Of a stretch of 64,000 bases of DNA, positions 1 through 7,922 are shown piece by piece (within the stretch, counting starts at the first letter, position 1; each line of letters opens with the position of its first letter). Source of the DNA: JANMDS01 sp031430575 (GTDB lineage Bacteria; Pseudomonadota; Gammaproteobacteria; Burkholderiales; Casimicrobiaceae); contig JANPBT010000031.1 of the NCBI GenBank assembly GCA_031430575.1, forward strand, positions 62,001-126,000. The letters run 5' to 3'. Position numbers and translations under genes: made by a program. The notes below the pieces were generated by a model. The model had not been told where the DNA came from, made no database searches, and saw nothing but the letters and a program-made list of their open reading frames with translations.

Positions 1-319
1 AAGCGCGCTTATCAATCTGCTGCTTAGCCCGCTGATAGACCAGCGCTCGTTGATCGCGAGAAAAAGGCACGGCTTCGGTATCTGACTCAAACAAATATTG
101 CCGCATCTCCGGGCGGATTTTTTCGAAGAGAAATCGAAAGTGGGCCATGATCGGGTAATTGCGGCGAATGGCGTGTTTGGTTTGAATGACATCCCAAAGG
201 CCGACCGCGACGAGCGCGGCGAAGGGGAGCGCGAGCAAGCCATGGCCGCTCAAGATAAGCAAAGCGAAGCCCAGAGCACTCAAGCCCAGCGCGAGATAAC
301 GGGAAGCGAACCATTGCAT
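1..319 (-). CDS. FMN-binding glutamate synthase family protein, N-terminal part (cut by window edge)
   Basis: The reverse strand from ATG at 319 reads without a stop to base 1, so only the first 106 residues are present. The protein opens with two hydrophobic segments (about residues 8-25 and 27-43). They are followed by a stretch typical of the membrane-anchored, single-subunit glutamate synthase-like family: DVIQTKHAIRRNYPI, then EKIRPEMRQYLFESD and FSRDQRALVYQRAK. The FMN/FeS catalytic domain would lie outside the window. An AAGGAG ribosome site sits about 8 bases before the ATG and supports this start. The family assignment rests on recalled similarity to this N-terminal block; the substrate of these proteins is poorly established. 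Confidence 0.8.
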   Translation of the reverse strand, partial: MQWFASRYLALGLSALGFALLILSGHGLLALPFAALVAVGLWDVIQTKHAIRRNYPIMAHFRFLFEKIRPEMRQYLFESDTEAVPFSRDQRALVYQRAKQQIDKRA

Positions 320-390
320 GAAGCACTCCTTGCGATTGCGGCGTAGCGGGTAATGTAGCTTGAGTGGGCTTGGGCGCATCAAAGCATCCA

Positions 391-406
391 TACCTGCGGC
401 GCAGAT
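391..406 (+). repeat. CTGCGGCGCAG repeat, intergenic copy
   Basis: Perfect copy TACCTGCGGCGCAGAT of the dispersed repeat, in the gap between the divergent glutamate synthase-like gene and the secreted-protein gene. Confidence 0.95.
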
Positions 407-502
407 TGAGCCCTTTTTGAGACTTATTTCAAAAAAGTTAACCCCTTTTTGCGTACCCGTTCGTTTAACTCCATATCCAAACTATTCTTCAAAAGGTGAA
501 TC

Positions 503-1306
503 ATGGGCGTTTTCAGAAATTTTGTTGTGACCGCGGGTGTGGCGTTGGTCTCCAGTCAAACCATGGCCATTGGCCACTTGGCCGATGTGGAAATCGTTGA
601 TCGCGCGTCCGGGCGTGTGTTGCCCCTGCATCTGCACGAGGGCGAAGCGTGGGTAGCGGGCACGCCGGGGGCGAAGTATGCGATTAGGCTGCGCAATACG
701 GGCTGGAATCGGGTGCTCGCCGTAATTTCAGTGGATGGCGTCAATGTAGTTTCGGGGCAGACCGCTGCGAGCGCACAAACAGGTTACGTCTATAGCCCAT
801 TTGAGCGCGGCGAGATTGCCGGTTGGCGTAAGAGCGATAACGAAATCGCAGCGTTTGAGTTTGTGGCTTCGTCGCACTCGTATGCCGAGCGCACCGGGCG
901 GCCTGCGAACGTGGGCGTGATTGGCGTTGCGCTGTTTCGCGATAAAGAGCGCGTAGTGCATCGCCGCGAGTTTATGCCCGCGCCGCAGGCTGCGCCCGCG
1001 CCGCTGATGGAATCAAGTAGATCAAGCCCGCAATCGCTTTCAAAGTCGAGCAGCGAAGCAGCGGGCGCGGCCGATTCAGCAAAAAAATTGGGCACGGGTC
1101 ATGGCGAGCGGGAGGTTTCACAGGTTACCCGTGTGCAATTTAACCGCGAGAGCGATACACCTAATGAAGTGATCCGCATTCGCTACGATAGCGCTGAAAA
1201 TTTGATTGCAATGGGCGTGATGAAACCGAAATATGCGTGGCGCAATCCGCTTCCCAATGCCTTTCCGCGCGACAGTTATGTGCCCGACCCCCCTGCAATG
1301 CGTTAA
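503..1306 (+). CDS. Secreted protein of unknown function upstream of an ECF sigma factor
   Basis: A 267-residue protein with a signal-peptide-like N-terminus (residues 1-22, ending in a TMAIG-like site). Residues 25-155 are a compact, beta-rich stretch with many Gly, Val and Asn. Residues 160-200 are a Ser/Ala/Pro-rich linker. A short C-terminal part ends in PRDSYVPDPPAMR. An AGGTGA ribosome site precedes the ATG. It lies 9 bases before the sigma-factor gene, and the three genes that follow one another on this strand probably form one operon. The context suggests an envelope protein linked to the sigma-factor response, but I recognise no domain with known function. Confidence 0.75.
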   Translation: MGVFRNFVVTAGVALVSSQTMAIGHLADVEIVDRASGRVLPLHLHEGEAWVAGTPGAKYAIRLRNTGWNRVLAVISVDGVNVVSGQTAASAQTGYVYSPFERGEIAGWRKSDNEIAAFEFVASSHSYAERTGRPANVGVIGVALFRDKERVVHRREFMPAPQAAPAPLMESSRSSPQSLSKSSSEAAGAADSAKKLGTGHGEREVSQVTRVQFNRESDTPNEVIRIRYDSAENLIAMGVMKPKYAWRNPLPNAFPRDSYVPDPPAMR

Positions 1307-1315
1307 AAATGCAGC

Positions 1316-1897
1316 ATGGATGACGCCCGTTCGGACGAAGCGCTGATGCACGCCTACGCACGCGGGGAAGTGGCCGCCTTCACCACGCTCTATGATCGCC
1401 ACGCGCTAAGCCTGTGGCGATTTGTGTTTCGACACATGCGCAATCAGGCTGCGGCCGATGATGTGGCGCAAGATGTCTGGTGTAAGGTGATGGATGCTGC
1501 TGCGCGCTATGTGCCGAGCGCAAAGTTCCGTACGTGGCTCTTTACCATTGCCCACCATCGCGTGATCGATGTCGCGCGCACCACGCGGCATCACGCGAGC
1601 CTAGATGAAGAGAGCGAAAGCGCAACGACGCTTTATGATTCGCTCGCTGCCGAATCGCGGCTCGGGCCTTTGCGACAGATTCAATCGATGGAGCAAGGCG
1701 CTGCACTTTTGCGGGCCGTCGAGCAATTACCTGCGGCGCAGAAAGCAGCTTTTTTATTGCAAGCGGAAGGCGAAATGAGCATTGAAGACATTGCAGTGGC
1801 TACCGGCACAAGCTTCGAGACTGCGAAGAGCCGCTTGCGCTATGCCCGCAATGCCCTGCGCGAAATGCTCGCTGAGTTTTCGGATGTGGCGGCATGA
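1316..1897 (+). CDS. ECF-type RNA polymerase sigma factor
   Basis: A 193-residue sigma-70 family protein. Region 2 (about residues 18-85) contains DVAQDVWCKVMDAA and FRTWLFTIAHHRVID. Region 4 (about 130-185) contains the helix-turn-helix SIEDIAVATGTSFETAKSRL. There is no region 1.1 or 3, which fits the extracytoplasmic-function group. The stop overlaps the next gene by 4 bases (ATGA), so it is translationally coupled to a membrane protein that may be its regulator. Region 4 holds a copy of the dispersed repeat (1728-1743), read as LPAAQK exactly where the family usually has an L-P-x-A-Q-R-like sequence. No strong ribosome site was seen, so an alternative start is possible. Confidence 0.9.
   Translation: MDDARSDEALMHAYARGEVAAFTTLYDRHALSLWRFVFRHMRNQAAADDVAQDVWCKVMDAAARYVPSAKFRTWLFTIAHHRVIDVARTTRHHASLDEESESATTLYDSLAAESRLGPLRQIQSMEQGAALLRAVEQLPAAQKAAFLLQAEGEMSIEDIAVATGTSFETAKSRLRYARNALREMLAEFSDVAA
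1728..1743 (+). repeat. CTGCGGCGCAG repeat inside the ECF sigma gene
   Basis: TACCTGCGGCGCAGAA, read in frame as L-P-A-A-Q-K at the start of sigma region 4. It fits the family consensus without adding residues. Confidence 0.8.
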
Positions 1898-3168
1898 GCG
1901 ATCTTAAAAACGACCCACTCCTTGCGCGCTACCGGGAAGCGAGCGAGGCGGAGCGCGCCGAGCCGAGCGCGCGCGTACGCGCAGCCGTGCTCGCGCGTGC
2001 GCGCGAAGGCGCAACCGCGCCGAACGCACTACCCGAAAAAGTGGAAGCCGCAAATGATCGCGCCTGGGGTTGGAAAATCGCCGCCTCAGTTGCAGTGATT
2101 GGCTTCACCGGCATGGTCGCGCGGCACTACACCGAGGCCCCGCCGCAGGAGCGGGCGGGCGCTGCGGCATCAACTCAAGCAGTAGCAAACGCCGATGCGA
2201 ATTCCGATGCGAATGCCATACGAAACGAGAAAATTAAAAAAGCCCAGGCCGAAAGCGTGGCATCGCCGTCTGCTGCGCCTGAGCAAAAGCCACTTGCCGC
2301 GCCCGAAGCTGCGCCGCCGGTGTTGGCAGGCTTGGCTGATGCAGTGGTGGTTAAACCGAAATCTTCCTCACCGCAAACTCCCCCAAGCGCTGCTGCATCG
2401 AAACCCGCTGCGTCCGCTGCCGTCGCCGCAGTGCGCAGCAATGAGCGCGATGCAATTATGGTTTCACGCACAGCGCAAAACGCAGCGCCGACTCAAGCCT
2501 CGCCAAGTGCGCCCAACTTGTTGCCAGACCTTTCCGGGCGCGTCGCAGAAAATCAAACTGCATTGGCCCGCGACCGCGAGACGCGCTTAGAAAACGCCCG
2601 CCGTCGCCAGCCCGAAATGTCCACTGGCGATGCCCCGCTCGCCGCGCCCGCGCCAGTGGCGAAAAAAGCCCCGCCAACTGCAGAGCCAAGGCTCGGAGCT
2701 GAAGCAAGCCCCGCGCCGCCCATCGCTGCCGCTGCGCCTTCCCGGGCTTGGGCGGCGTCGCAAGCCCCGGCCGCCCCGGCCGCCGCGTCCGCGCAAATTG
2801 CCGCCGCGTCACGCGTGCCATCGCCATCGCCATCGGCATCGGCGCGCAGCGCGGAGGGCCGGATCGCCAGCGGCATTGCAGTGGCAACCGAGCCCGCGCT
2901 CATCGTCGCCATTCGTAATGGCGATAGCGAAGCGCTGCGCCGCGAGCTTGCAATGGGTGCAAGCCCGAACCCCCTTGCCCGCGACGGCACTCCCGCGCTT
3001 ACGCTTGCCGCGCAGCGCGGGCGAGCAGACGACGCAAGCGCGCTCCTACGCGCAGGCGCAAACGTGAATGCACGCGACGCGCAAGGGCGCACGGCGGTGG
3101 GCATTGCGCTCGCGCTAGGGAACGCAGAAATCGCTGCGCTGCTGCGTGCGGCCGGCGCGGTGGAATAA
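1894..3168 (+). CDS. Membrane protein with ankyrin repeats, putative partner of the ECF sigma factor
   Basis: A 424-residue protein in three parts. Residues 1-55 are a short charged cytoplasmic stretch. A single membrane segment (about 58-78, WKIAASVAVIGFTGMVA) follows. Then comes a long Ala/Pro/Ser-rich, low-complexity region (about 85-320), and the C-terminus (about 330-420) carries ankyrin repeats (GDSEALRRELAMGASPN, DGTPALTLAAQRGRADD, AGANVNARDAQGRTAVGIAL). Its start overlaps the sigma gene by 4 bases. The position and topology are those of an anti-sigma factor, but I cannot see a classical zinc anti-sigma domain, so that role is inferred. The low-complexity region is very GC-rich and gives many shadow frames. 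Confidence 0.8.
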   Translation: MSDLKNDPLLARYREASEAERAEPSARVRAAVLARAREGATAPNALPEKVEAANDRAWGWKIAASVAVIGFTGMVARHYTEAPPQERAGAAASTQAVANADANSDANAIRNEKIKKAQAESVASPSAAPEQKPLAAPEAAPPVLAGLADAVVVKPKSSSPQTPPSAAASKPAASAAVAAVRSNERDAIMVSRTAQNAAPTQASPSAPNLLPDLSGRVAENQTALARDRETRLENARRRQPEMSTGDAPLAAPAPVAKKAPPTAEPRLGAEASPAPPIAAAAPSRAWAASQAPAAPAAASAQIAAASRVPSPSPSASARSAEGRIASGIAVATEPALIVAIRNGDSEALRRELAMGASPNPLARDGTPALTLAAQRGRADDASALLRAGANVNARDAQGRTAVGIALALGNAEIAALLRAAGAVE

Positions 3169-3180
3169 TTTTTTTGCACA

Positions 3181-3196
3181 TACCTGCGGCGCAGAT
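3181..3196 (+). repeat. CTGCGGCGCAG repeat, intergenic copy
   Basis: Perfect copy 12 bases after the stop of the ankyrin-repeat gene. The remaining gap to 3356 shows no gene or other structure that I can support. Confidence 0.95.
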
Positions 3197-3355
3197 TTGG
3201 CCCTAAATCCCCTCTTCTCGGGGGAGCGGGTTAGGCAAAGGGTGTTTGCGCGCTAGAAAAATCGTGAATCTAAGCAGGGTTTTTGTCGAAGTGCTGAAAG
3301 TTCGATTTCGCGAGCCACGACCCACTTCCCCAGTAAGCAGGCAGGCCGATGCAAA

Positions 3356-3426
3356 TACCTGCGGCGCAGAATAGCCATTTCTTGAGCAATATCAACCGAA
3401 AAATGCACAAATCTGCGCCGCAGGTA
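3356..3426. repeat. Inverted pair of CTGCGGCGCAG repeats
   Basis: A forward copy at 3356-3371 and a reverse copy at 3411-3426 face each other across 39 bases. Together they can form a long hairpin in RNA or single-stranded DNA. There is no T-run after it, so it is not a standard intrinsic terminator. It also marks the left border of the repeat-free integron region. Confidence 0.9.
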
Positions 3427-3436
3427 TTATCTATTT

Positions 3437-3676
3437 ATGAAAGAATTGAAATGGAAAAACGCGACTACCATAGTGCTGCGTGAACGCGCAAAACCCCGAT
3501 CGCGAGCGCCTACAAAAACACCCAAAACGTGCACCGATTTTTTGTGGGATCGTGGCGACGATTTCAAATTGGATTGCCCGTGCATCGCGCGGCTAAAAGA
3601 TGGTAAGCCGAAAACATGGGGCGATGCAGCGGCTGAATCACGGCGCGGGCAAAAAGTGTGGGTGAAAAACCAGTAG
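3437..3676 (+). CDS. Small basic hypothetical protein
   Basis: A 79-residue reading frame starting ATG 10 bases after a copy of the dispersed repeat. It is rich in Lys and Arg, with two cysteines in DFKLDCPCIARLKDG and a Trp-rich pattern (KWKN, FLWDRG, KTWGDA, KVWVKNQ). No clear ribosome site is present, and an overlapping frame exists on the other strand. I do not recognise the family. The composition looks more protein-like on this strand, but the call is weak. Confidence 0.35.
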   Translation: MKELKWKNATTIVLRERAKPRSRAPTKTPKTCTDFLWDRGDDFKLDCPCIARLKDGKPKTWGDAAAESRRGQKVWVKNQ

Positions 3677-3725
3677 CAGGGTTGCAATGTTGCAATGTTG
3701 TGAACCGGTCAAACCCCAATTTCGT

Positions 3726-4740
3726 TCAGATTGACGACCGCACAAGCCCATCGAGCGGGCTTGCAGTCGCACCTGCCGAGACTTTCAATACGTGTGTGTA
3801 AATCATCGTCGTGCTCACATCGCTATGCCCGAGCAATTCCTGCACGGTGCGAATATCTGTTCCCGCCTGAAGCAGATGCGTTGCAAAGCTATGACGCAGT
3901 GTATGCACCGAAACCGGCTTAGCGATGCCCGCTTTTCCCACTGCAATCTTCAACGCGCGCTGCACGCGCTCTTCGTATAAATGATGCCTTCGCTCGACCC
4001 CGCTGCGCGGATCAATCGACAACGCAGGCGAAGGAAATACCCAGAACTAGCCCCACGTACTGCCAATTTTGGGATATTTCGCGCTCAACGCAAAAGGAGT
4101 GCCTACGCCATTTCGCTCGGCGTGGCGATCAGTCTGCCATTGCGTGCGTGCGGCGAGCAATTGCGCGCGCATGGCGGGGATTAATGATTGCGGCAGCATC
4201 ACCACGCGATCTTTTCCGCCTTTGGCCTCGCGCACAATGATGACCCGCCGATCAAAATCTAAATCTTTCACCCGAAGCCGCATCGCCTCCATCAAGCGCA
4301 TCCCCGTGCCATAAAGCAAGCGCGCCAGCAGCGCAGGAGTCGCTTCCATATAAGCCAATATGCCTGCGACTTCATCACGCGTGAGCACACTCGGAATGCG
4401 CTTCTTACTTTGCGGGCGATTGATCCCATCCATCCACGGTAAATCAATCGACAATACTTCCCGATACAAAAATAGTAGCGCGCTGAGTGCTTGATTGTGG
4501 GTGGAGGTTGATACTTTGCGCTCGGTCGCCAACATTGTTAAGAAGGCTTCAACCTCTGGTGAACCCATCTCGCGCGGGTGGCGCATCGGCGCACCGTCTC
4601 GAGCGTGCCATCTGATGAAAAATCTAATCCAGTGGAAGTACGTTTTTTTCGGTCGAAAGGCTATAGTGCAGGTAACGAATGCGCTCACGTACTTGGTCAA
4701 GCAGCCGAATTGCGCGTAATGCGGGCGTGCCGGGTTTCAT
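3726..4740 (-). pseudogene. Integron-type tyrosine recombinase (IntI-like), broken by a frameshift and an amber stop
   Basis: Reading the reverse strand from ATG at 4740 gives MKPGTPALRAIRLLDQVRER and RIRYLHYSLSTEK, the IntI N-terminus. At a run of seven A residues (4643-4649 on the plus strand) the frame shifts by one base and continues as TYFHWIRFFIRWH, MGSPEVEAFLTMLA, then the Arg box LLYGTGMRLMEAMRLRVKDLD. After SAKYPKIGSTWG an in-frame TAG (about 4048-4050) replaces what is a Trp codon in the family, and the same frame resumes with FWVFPSPALSIDPRSG, HTLRHSFATHLLQAG and LLGHSDVSTTMIYTHVLKV (His-x-x-Arg, His and catalytic Tyr). The block before the second conserved region is the extra IntI-specific stretch, which separates it from XerC/D. 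Two independent lesions imply a dead gene, unless one of them is a sequencing error. It points away from the cassettes at 7.2-8.5 kb, as expected for an integron, but other genes intervene. Confidence 0.9.
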
Positions 4741-4810
4741 GGTATTGAGCACAACTGCCCGAGCTGAAATGGCAATGCGTTTTGCAAACAACAACGAAAT
4801 ACGTGCATTC

Positions 4811-6076
4811 TTATCTAGAAACCAGCGGCTTTTCTATGAATAAACGCTGCCGCAGCGCGCCGGCCGTCTCGCGCGCCGCGCTCACGAAACCGACGGCGGT
4901 GCGTGGGTTGCTCGCTACGATGCCCACGCGCTGTTTGCGCACGCTCATCCATTGCTCTTTGTACGTATCGTCGCCAGAGAGATAGTCGATTTCCTCAACG
5001 AGATCAACATCCATTGCGTGGCGAAACATGCGCGCGGTAAGAATGTTCCCCAGCGAATGGCGGGCATGTTTGGCGTGATACGCTACTTTGAAGATATGCG
5101 CCCGGCGCGCGGCAACAACCCAGAACTGCGCCGCAGCAGGCTCGCTGCCAACAAAGGCAAGCCCTAGGCGCAACTCGCCATGGGCTGCGAGCTCATGAGC
5201 CCAGTTGCGTACGAAATCTGGAAAGGGCTCTTTCGGCTTCCAGCTCGCTGCGTACACGCTTTCATACGCGCCCATCGCAGCGCTCACCTCGTCAGGGCGC
5301 GAAACGATGCGCATCGAAATGGGTGAGCTCTTCGCGGTCTCCACCCGCTGCGCGCGCCGATCCCAGCTTTGCATTAAGGCGTTAGTCTTGTTGCGTACAT
5401 ATTGGTCAAAACGCACGCCCGCAGTGGGCTCGCTCCAATTCCCAAAGCTGCGATAGGTGCGTGCGAACCAACCCCGCCGCCGCAACGCTTGGCACAACAC
5501 CTGCATGGGCAAATCGTCGTCGGCAAACGGGTGCAGTCGGATCGTCTCAAGCCGAGGCCGCGCGGAGACGATTTGATGCGCTAAATCGTCAATGAGCTCC
5601 ACTGATTGCTCGGCATTTGCGTTGAGGAAATGGATTGGCGTGCAAAGCGAGCCGTAATAATTTGTAATTGAATAGTAAGCGCGCGAACCCGCCACGCGCT
5701 GCATACAAAGCAACAGCGCGCTTGCGCCTCCGCGCTTTGCTTCGAAGGCTATGATTTTTTGATCATCGATCATTTCACGCACGAAGTGGCGTAGCCAGCG
5801 CGTTGTTGAAAACAAGTTAAACGCGTTGTCCGGGCTATCGATTATTTCCCCGCGCTGACTAAAAAAAGCCAACGCTTCACTCTTTGTAAGCGAAATCATG
5901 CGTCGCAACAATCCTAGCTGAACAATTTTTGCTCTGGATTTACCAAGCGATTTTGCGCAATATAGCGAAGCGACTTGCGCCGCAACTATCGCACCCCAGA
6001 GCAGTGTAGCGAAAAATCGTCGCGATACTATCCAAAGTGCACGAATCACCAACATCACGGCGTAATCCGTAGGCAT
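4811..6076 (-). CDS. GNAT-like (Acetyltransf_6 / FemAB-like) protein with a hydrophobic N-terminus
   Basis: A 421-residue protein. Residues 1-60 contain a hydrophobic stretch (ALWIVSRRFFATLLWGAIVAAQVA). The body resembles the large acyltransferase group that includes CelD/BioF2-like proteins: SYYGSL-type substrate loops, FDQYVRNKTNALMQSWDRRA, then a GNAT core with GELRLGLAFVGSEPAAAQFWV, HIFKVAYHAKHARHSLGNIL and LVEEIDYLSGDDTYKEQWM. Such proteins act on cell-surface polymers or aminoacyl groups; the substrate cannot be deduced here. A later start (MISLTKSEAL) is possible. It stands alone between the dead integrase and the RAYT elements, with no copy of the dispersed repeat. Confidence 0.7.
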   Translation of the reverse strand: MPTDYAVMLVIRALWIVSRRFFATLLWGAIVAAQVASLYCAKSLGKSRAKIVQLGLLRRMISLTKSEALAFFSQRGEIIDSPDNAFNLFSTTRWLRHFVREMIDDQKIIAFEAKRGGASALLLCMQRVAGSRAYYSITNYYGSLCTPIHFLNANAEQSVELIDDLAHQIVSARPRLETIRLHPFADDDLPMQVLCQALRRRGWFARTYRSFGNWSEPTAGVRFDQYVRNKTNALMQSWDRRAQRVETAKSSPISMRIVSRPDEVSAAMGAYESVYAASWKPKEPFPDFVRNWAHELAAHGELRLGLAFVGSEPAAAQFWVVAARRAHIFKVAYHAKHARHSLGNILTARMFRHAMDVDLVEEIDYLSGDDTYKEQWMSVRKQRVGIVASNPRTAVGFVSAARETAGALRQRLFIEKPLVSR

Positions 6077-6189
6077 GGAAACGCCTCTTTATTGCATCAA
6101 AACAGACCTAGGAATATGGCGATATACGGATAATAGAAGCTAGCGCCGTGCACGCAGGTCTTGAAATTATTTTGCGCACAAACCTAGCG

Positions 6190-6232
6190 AGCGTAGCCCG
6201 GAAGAAGCGTAGCGTATTCCGGGATTGGTTAC
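6190..6232 (+). repeat. REP element of the RAYT family, copy 1
   Basis: GTAGCCCGGAAGAAGCGTAG... with a CCCGG/CCGGG stem and GTAG at the 5' side, the usual form of REP sequences. A second, near-identical copy lies at 6351-6393 and an inverted one at 6937-6970, on both sides of the transposase gene. Confidence 0.85.
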
Positions 6233-6350
6233 TGCGCGACTGACAGTCAACTGCGTTGATCGAACACGCCGATGCATTTCGCAAAATCGTACGCGACGTT
6301 AAAACTCTGTTGCTGTTTACGATTGATGCTATGGTGGTATTGCCGGAGCA
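6233..6350 (+). pseudogene. Fossil internal fragment of a RAYT transposase gene
   Basis: About 115 bases closely match positions 6465-6578 of the intact RAYT gene (shared stretches include GACGTTAAAACTCTGTTG and TTTACGATTGATGC), with scattered point differences. The fragment is bounded on both sides by REP copies and lacks a start and the HUH motif. It looks like a partial duplication left by REP-mediated recombination or slippage. Confidence 0.85.
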
Positions 6351-6393
6351 AGCGTAGCCCGGAAGAAGCGTAGCGTATTCCGGGATTGGTTAC
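6351..6393 (+). repeat. REP element of the RAYT family, copy 2
   Basis: Same 43-base element as at 6190-6232, immediately upstream of the intact transposase gene. Confidence 0.85.
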
Positions 6394-6402
6394 CATTCGC
6401 AA

Positions 6403-6927
6403 ATGGTTCAATATCGCCGAAATTTTGTTGCCGGTGGCACATATTTTTTTACGGTAAATCTGCGCGACCGACGATCTAATGCGTTGACCGATCACGCCGA
6501 TGCGTTTCGCAAAATCATGCGCGACGTTAAAACTCTGTTGCCGTTTACGATTGATGCCATGGTGGTGTTGCCCGAGCACTGGCATGCGGTGTGGACGCTT
6601 CCCGAATGCGATGCCAATTACGTGCGCCGCTTGCGGCTCGTAAAAGCAAGATTTACCTCGCATCTGCTGCGAAGCGGCGTCCCGATTGCGCAAGACGCCC
6701 GTGGCGAATATCAACTTTGGCAAAAGCGATATTGGGAACACACCATTCGTGACGATTTGGATTTCGAGCGGCACGTAAATTACATCCACATTAACCCCGT
6801 CAAACACGGTTACGTGAAGCGCGCCATTGATTGGCCGCATTCGTCGATTCATCGTTACGTTCGTGACGGTTCAATCTCTGCGGATTGGGCTTGCGAGCAG
6901 GGTGAAATTGGGTTCGGGGAGTCGTGA
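6403..6927 (+). CDS. REP-associated tyrosine transposase (RAYT, Y1_Tnp/HUH family)
   Basis: A 174-residue protein of the IS200-like HUH nuclease family. Diagnostic parts are YRRNFVAGGTYFFTVNLRDR at the N-terminus, the metal-binding motif EHWHAVWTLPECD (His-x-His around residues 63-65), WQKRYWEHTIRDDLDFERHV, and YIHINPVKHGYVKRAIDWPHSSIH with the catalytic Tyr region. Proteins of this kind nick single-stranded REP hairpins. Flanking REP copies (6190, 6351, 6937) with GTAG ends fit a self-contained RAYT/REP unit. These REPs are unrelated in sequence to the abundant CTGCGGCGCAG repeat, and the gene carries no copy of that repeat. Confidence 0.92.
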   Translation: MVQYRRNFVAGGTYFFTVNLRDRRSNALTDHADAFRKIMRDVKTLLPFTIDAMVVLPEHWHAVWTLPECDANYVRRLRLVKARFTSHLLRSGVPIAQDARGEYQLWQKRYWEHTIRDDLDFERHVNYIHINPVKHGYVKRAIDWPHSSIHRYVRDGSISADWACEQGEIGFGES

Positions 6928-6936
6928 GGCAAAAAC

Positions 6937-6970
6937 TCCCGGAATACGCTACGCTCCTTCCGGGCTACTC
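6937..6970 (-). repeat. REP element of the RAYT family, inverted copy 3
   Basis: Reverse complement of the REP element, with TCCCGGAATACGCTACGCT and CCGGGCTACT, starting 10 bases after the RAYT stop. It completes an inverted bracket around the transposase. Confidence 0.85.
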
Positions 6971-7057
6971 TTGCTCAATGGAGTTTGTACTGCATGGTGC
7001 ATAACATTGAGAAGATTGCGAAGCGGGCACAATAAGTAAATCTGAGGCAAGGTCAAC

Positions 7058-7079
7058 GGCAAATCCAATCAGATTTGCC
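7058..7079. repeat. Short perfect hairpin
   Basis: GGCAAATC-CAATCA-GATTTGCC forms a perfect 8-bp stem with a 6-base loop in the gap between the RAYT unit and the lipoprotein gene. No T-run follows. Function unknown. Confidence 0.5.
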
Positions 7080-7130
7080 TGACCGGCAATTTATCGAACT
7101 GATCGAACGGTTCGATACACTAAAACCTAT

Positions 7131-7208
7131 GAACGCTAAAAACAAGACTTTGATCCCGCCGGAAGCAATCGCGCGCCAAAATCGAGTTTTTACACAGCCT
7201 CGTTAGGA
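7131..7208 (+). other. Degenerate attC-like site (uncertain)
   Basis: Ends in CGTTAGGA, a possible R' core (GTTRRRY-like), directly before the lipoprotein ribosome site. An imperfect inner stem pairs AAAACAAGACTTTG with CAAAATCGAGTTTTT, but the matching R'' box is not clean. It is suggested mainly by the two better attC-like sites that follow. Confidence 0.3.
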
Positions 7209-7214
7209 GGCTAA

Positions 7215-7781
7215 ATGTTTTTCCGGAGAATATTTTTTGCTGGAATGCTGGCCCTCTTGGGCGCGTGCGCAACAGGTCAGATGGTGAGCTACGAAGCTGG
7301 TGGAAAACAAACCAGCTATTCGAAGTACTACGACCTTGGCGTTTGGCTCGAAGAGGGGAAACTTGGGCTTCAGGTCGCGGTAGACCATGGGCTCACGCCA
7401 AATCCGAGGCTGGTTATTGCGACTGGAGCGGTAACTCTGTATTTGGTAAATCTTGAAACGAGGCCCAGACAAATTCGAGGCCTAAGTGTAGCGACCGCAA
7501 AGAATGAGAGGTCGTTAGCTCAGGAAGCTTCAGTGGTGGCGGCGCAACGGGCGCGGACGAGAGTGTCACTGGGCACTATTCCAATTTTCGACTACGGAAC
7601 CGAGATACCACTGACCATCACAATTGAGGTTGACGGCTCAGCTCCGAAAACACTGAAACTTACTGTGCCCCGGCTCACAGAACAGCAACTGGAAGTGTTT
7701 GGACCGAAAGGTCGCCCACCTTACCCATGGTTCCAGGCTCCATATTTTCCATTTGAACCACCGCTTGCAATTTTCAACTGA
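7215..7781 (+). CDS. Putative lipoprotein, probable integron cassette gene
   Basis: A 188-residue protein with a lipoprotein signal peptide: RRIFFAGMLALLGAC with lipobox LGAC, Cys at about residue 18. The rest has alternating hydrophobic strands, a conserved-looking centre (VTLYLVNLETRPRQIRGLSV) and an aromatic, Pro-rich C-terminus (PPYPWFQAPYFPFEPP). An AGGAGG ribosome site overlaps the possible attC core upstream. A well-formed attC-like site begins 10 bases after its stop, so it looks like a single-gene cassette. I do not recognise its family. Confidence 0.75.
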   Translation: MFFRRIFFAGMLALLGACATGQMVSYEAGGKQTSYSKYYDLGVWLEEGKLGLQVAVDHGLTPNPRLVIATGAVTLYLVNLETRPRQIRGLSVATAKNERSLAQEASVVAAQRARTRVSLGTIPIFDYGTEIPLTITIEVDGSAPKTLKLTVPRLTEQQLEVFGPKGRPPYPWFQAPYFPFEPPLAIFN

Positions 7782-7790
7782 GACTTCGCC

Positions 7791-7872
7791 TTCTAACAAT
7801 GCGGTCAAAAACGCTTCCTTCGGTCGCTGGGACGGCGCAAAAGCGCGCCGCCTTTTACCTTGGTCGTTAGAA
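7791..7872 (+). other. attC-like recombination site
   Basis: Outer boxes TTCTAAC (7791-7797) and GTTAGAA (7866-7872) are exact inverse complements. Inside, GGTCAAAA pairs with TTTTACC, leaving one unpaired base, the extrahelical-base hallmark of integron attC sites. The centre holds a further stem (GGCGC...GCGCC). It is 82 bases long, within the usual range, and sits between the lipoprotein and brnT. Confidence 0.75.
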
Positions 7873-7906
7873 ATTCAAGCCAGCTGGTGTTTTGATGCCA
7901 ATTAAG

Positions 7907-7921
7907 GTATAGTTTCTATAC
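7907..7921. promoter_or_regulatory. Palindromic operator candidate for brnTA
   Basis: GTATAG-TTT-CTATAC is a perfect inverted repeat ending two bases before the brnT start codon. Ribbon-helix-helix antitoxins usually bind such palindromes in their own promoter, so an autoregulatory operator is likely. Confidence 0.6.
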
Positions 7922-7922
7922 T

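Noticed and set aside
4741..4810. An attI site next to the integrase remnant
   Set aside because: No GTTRRRY core with supporting integrase-binding sites could be picked out in this short stretch.
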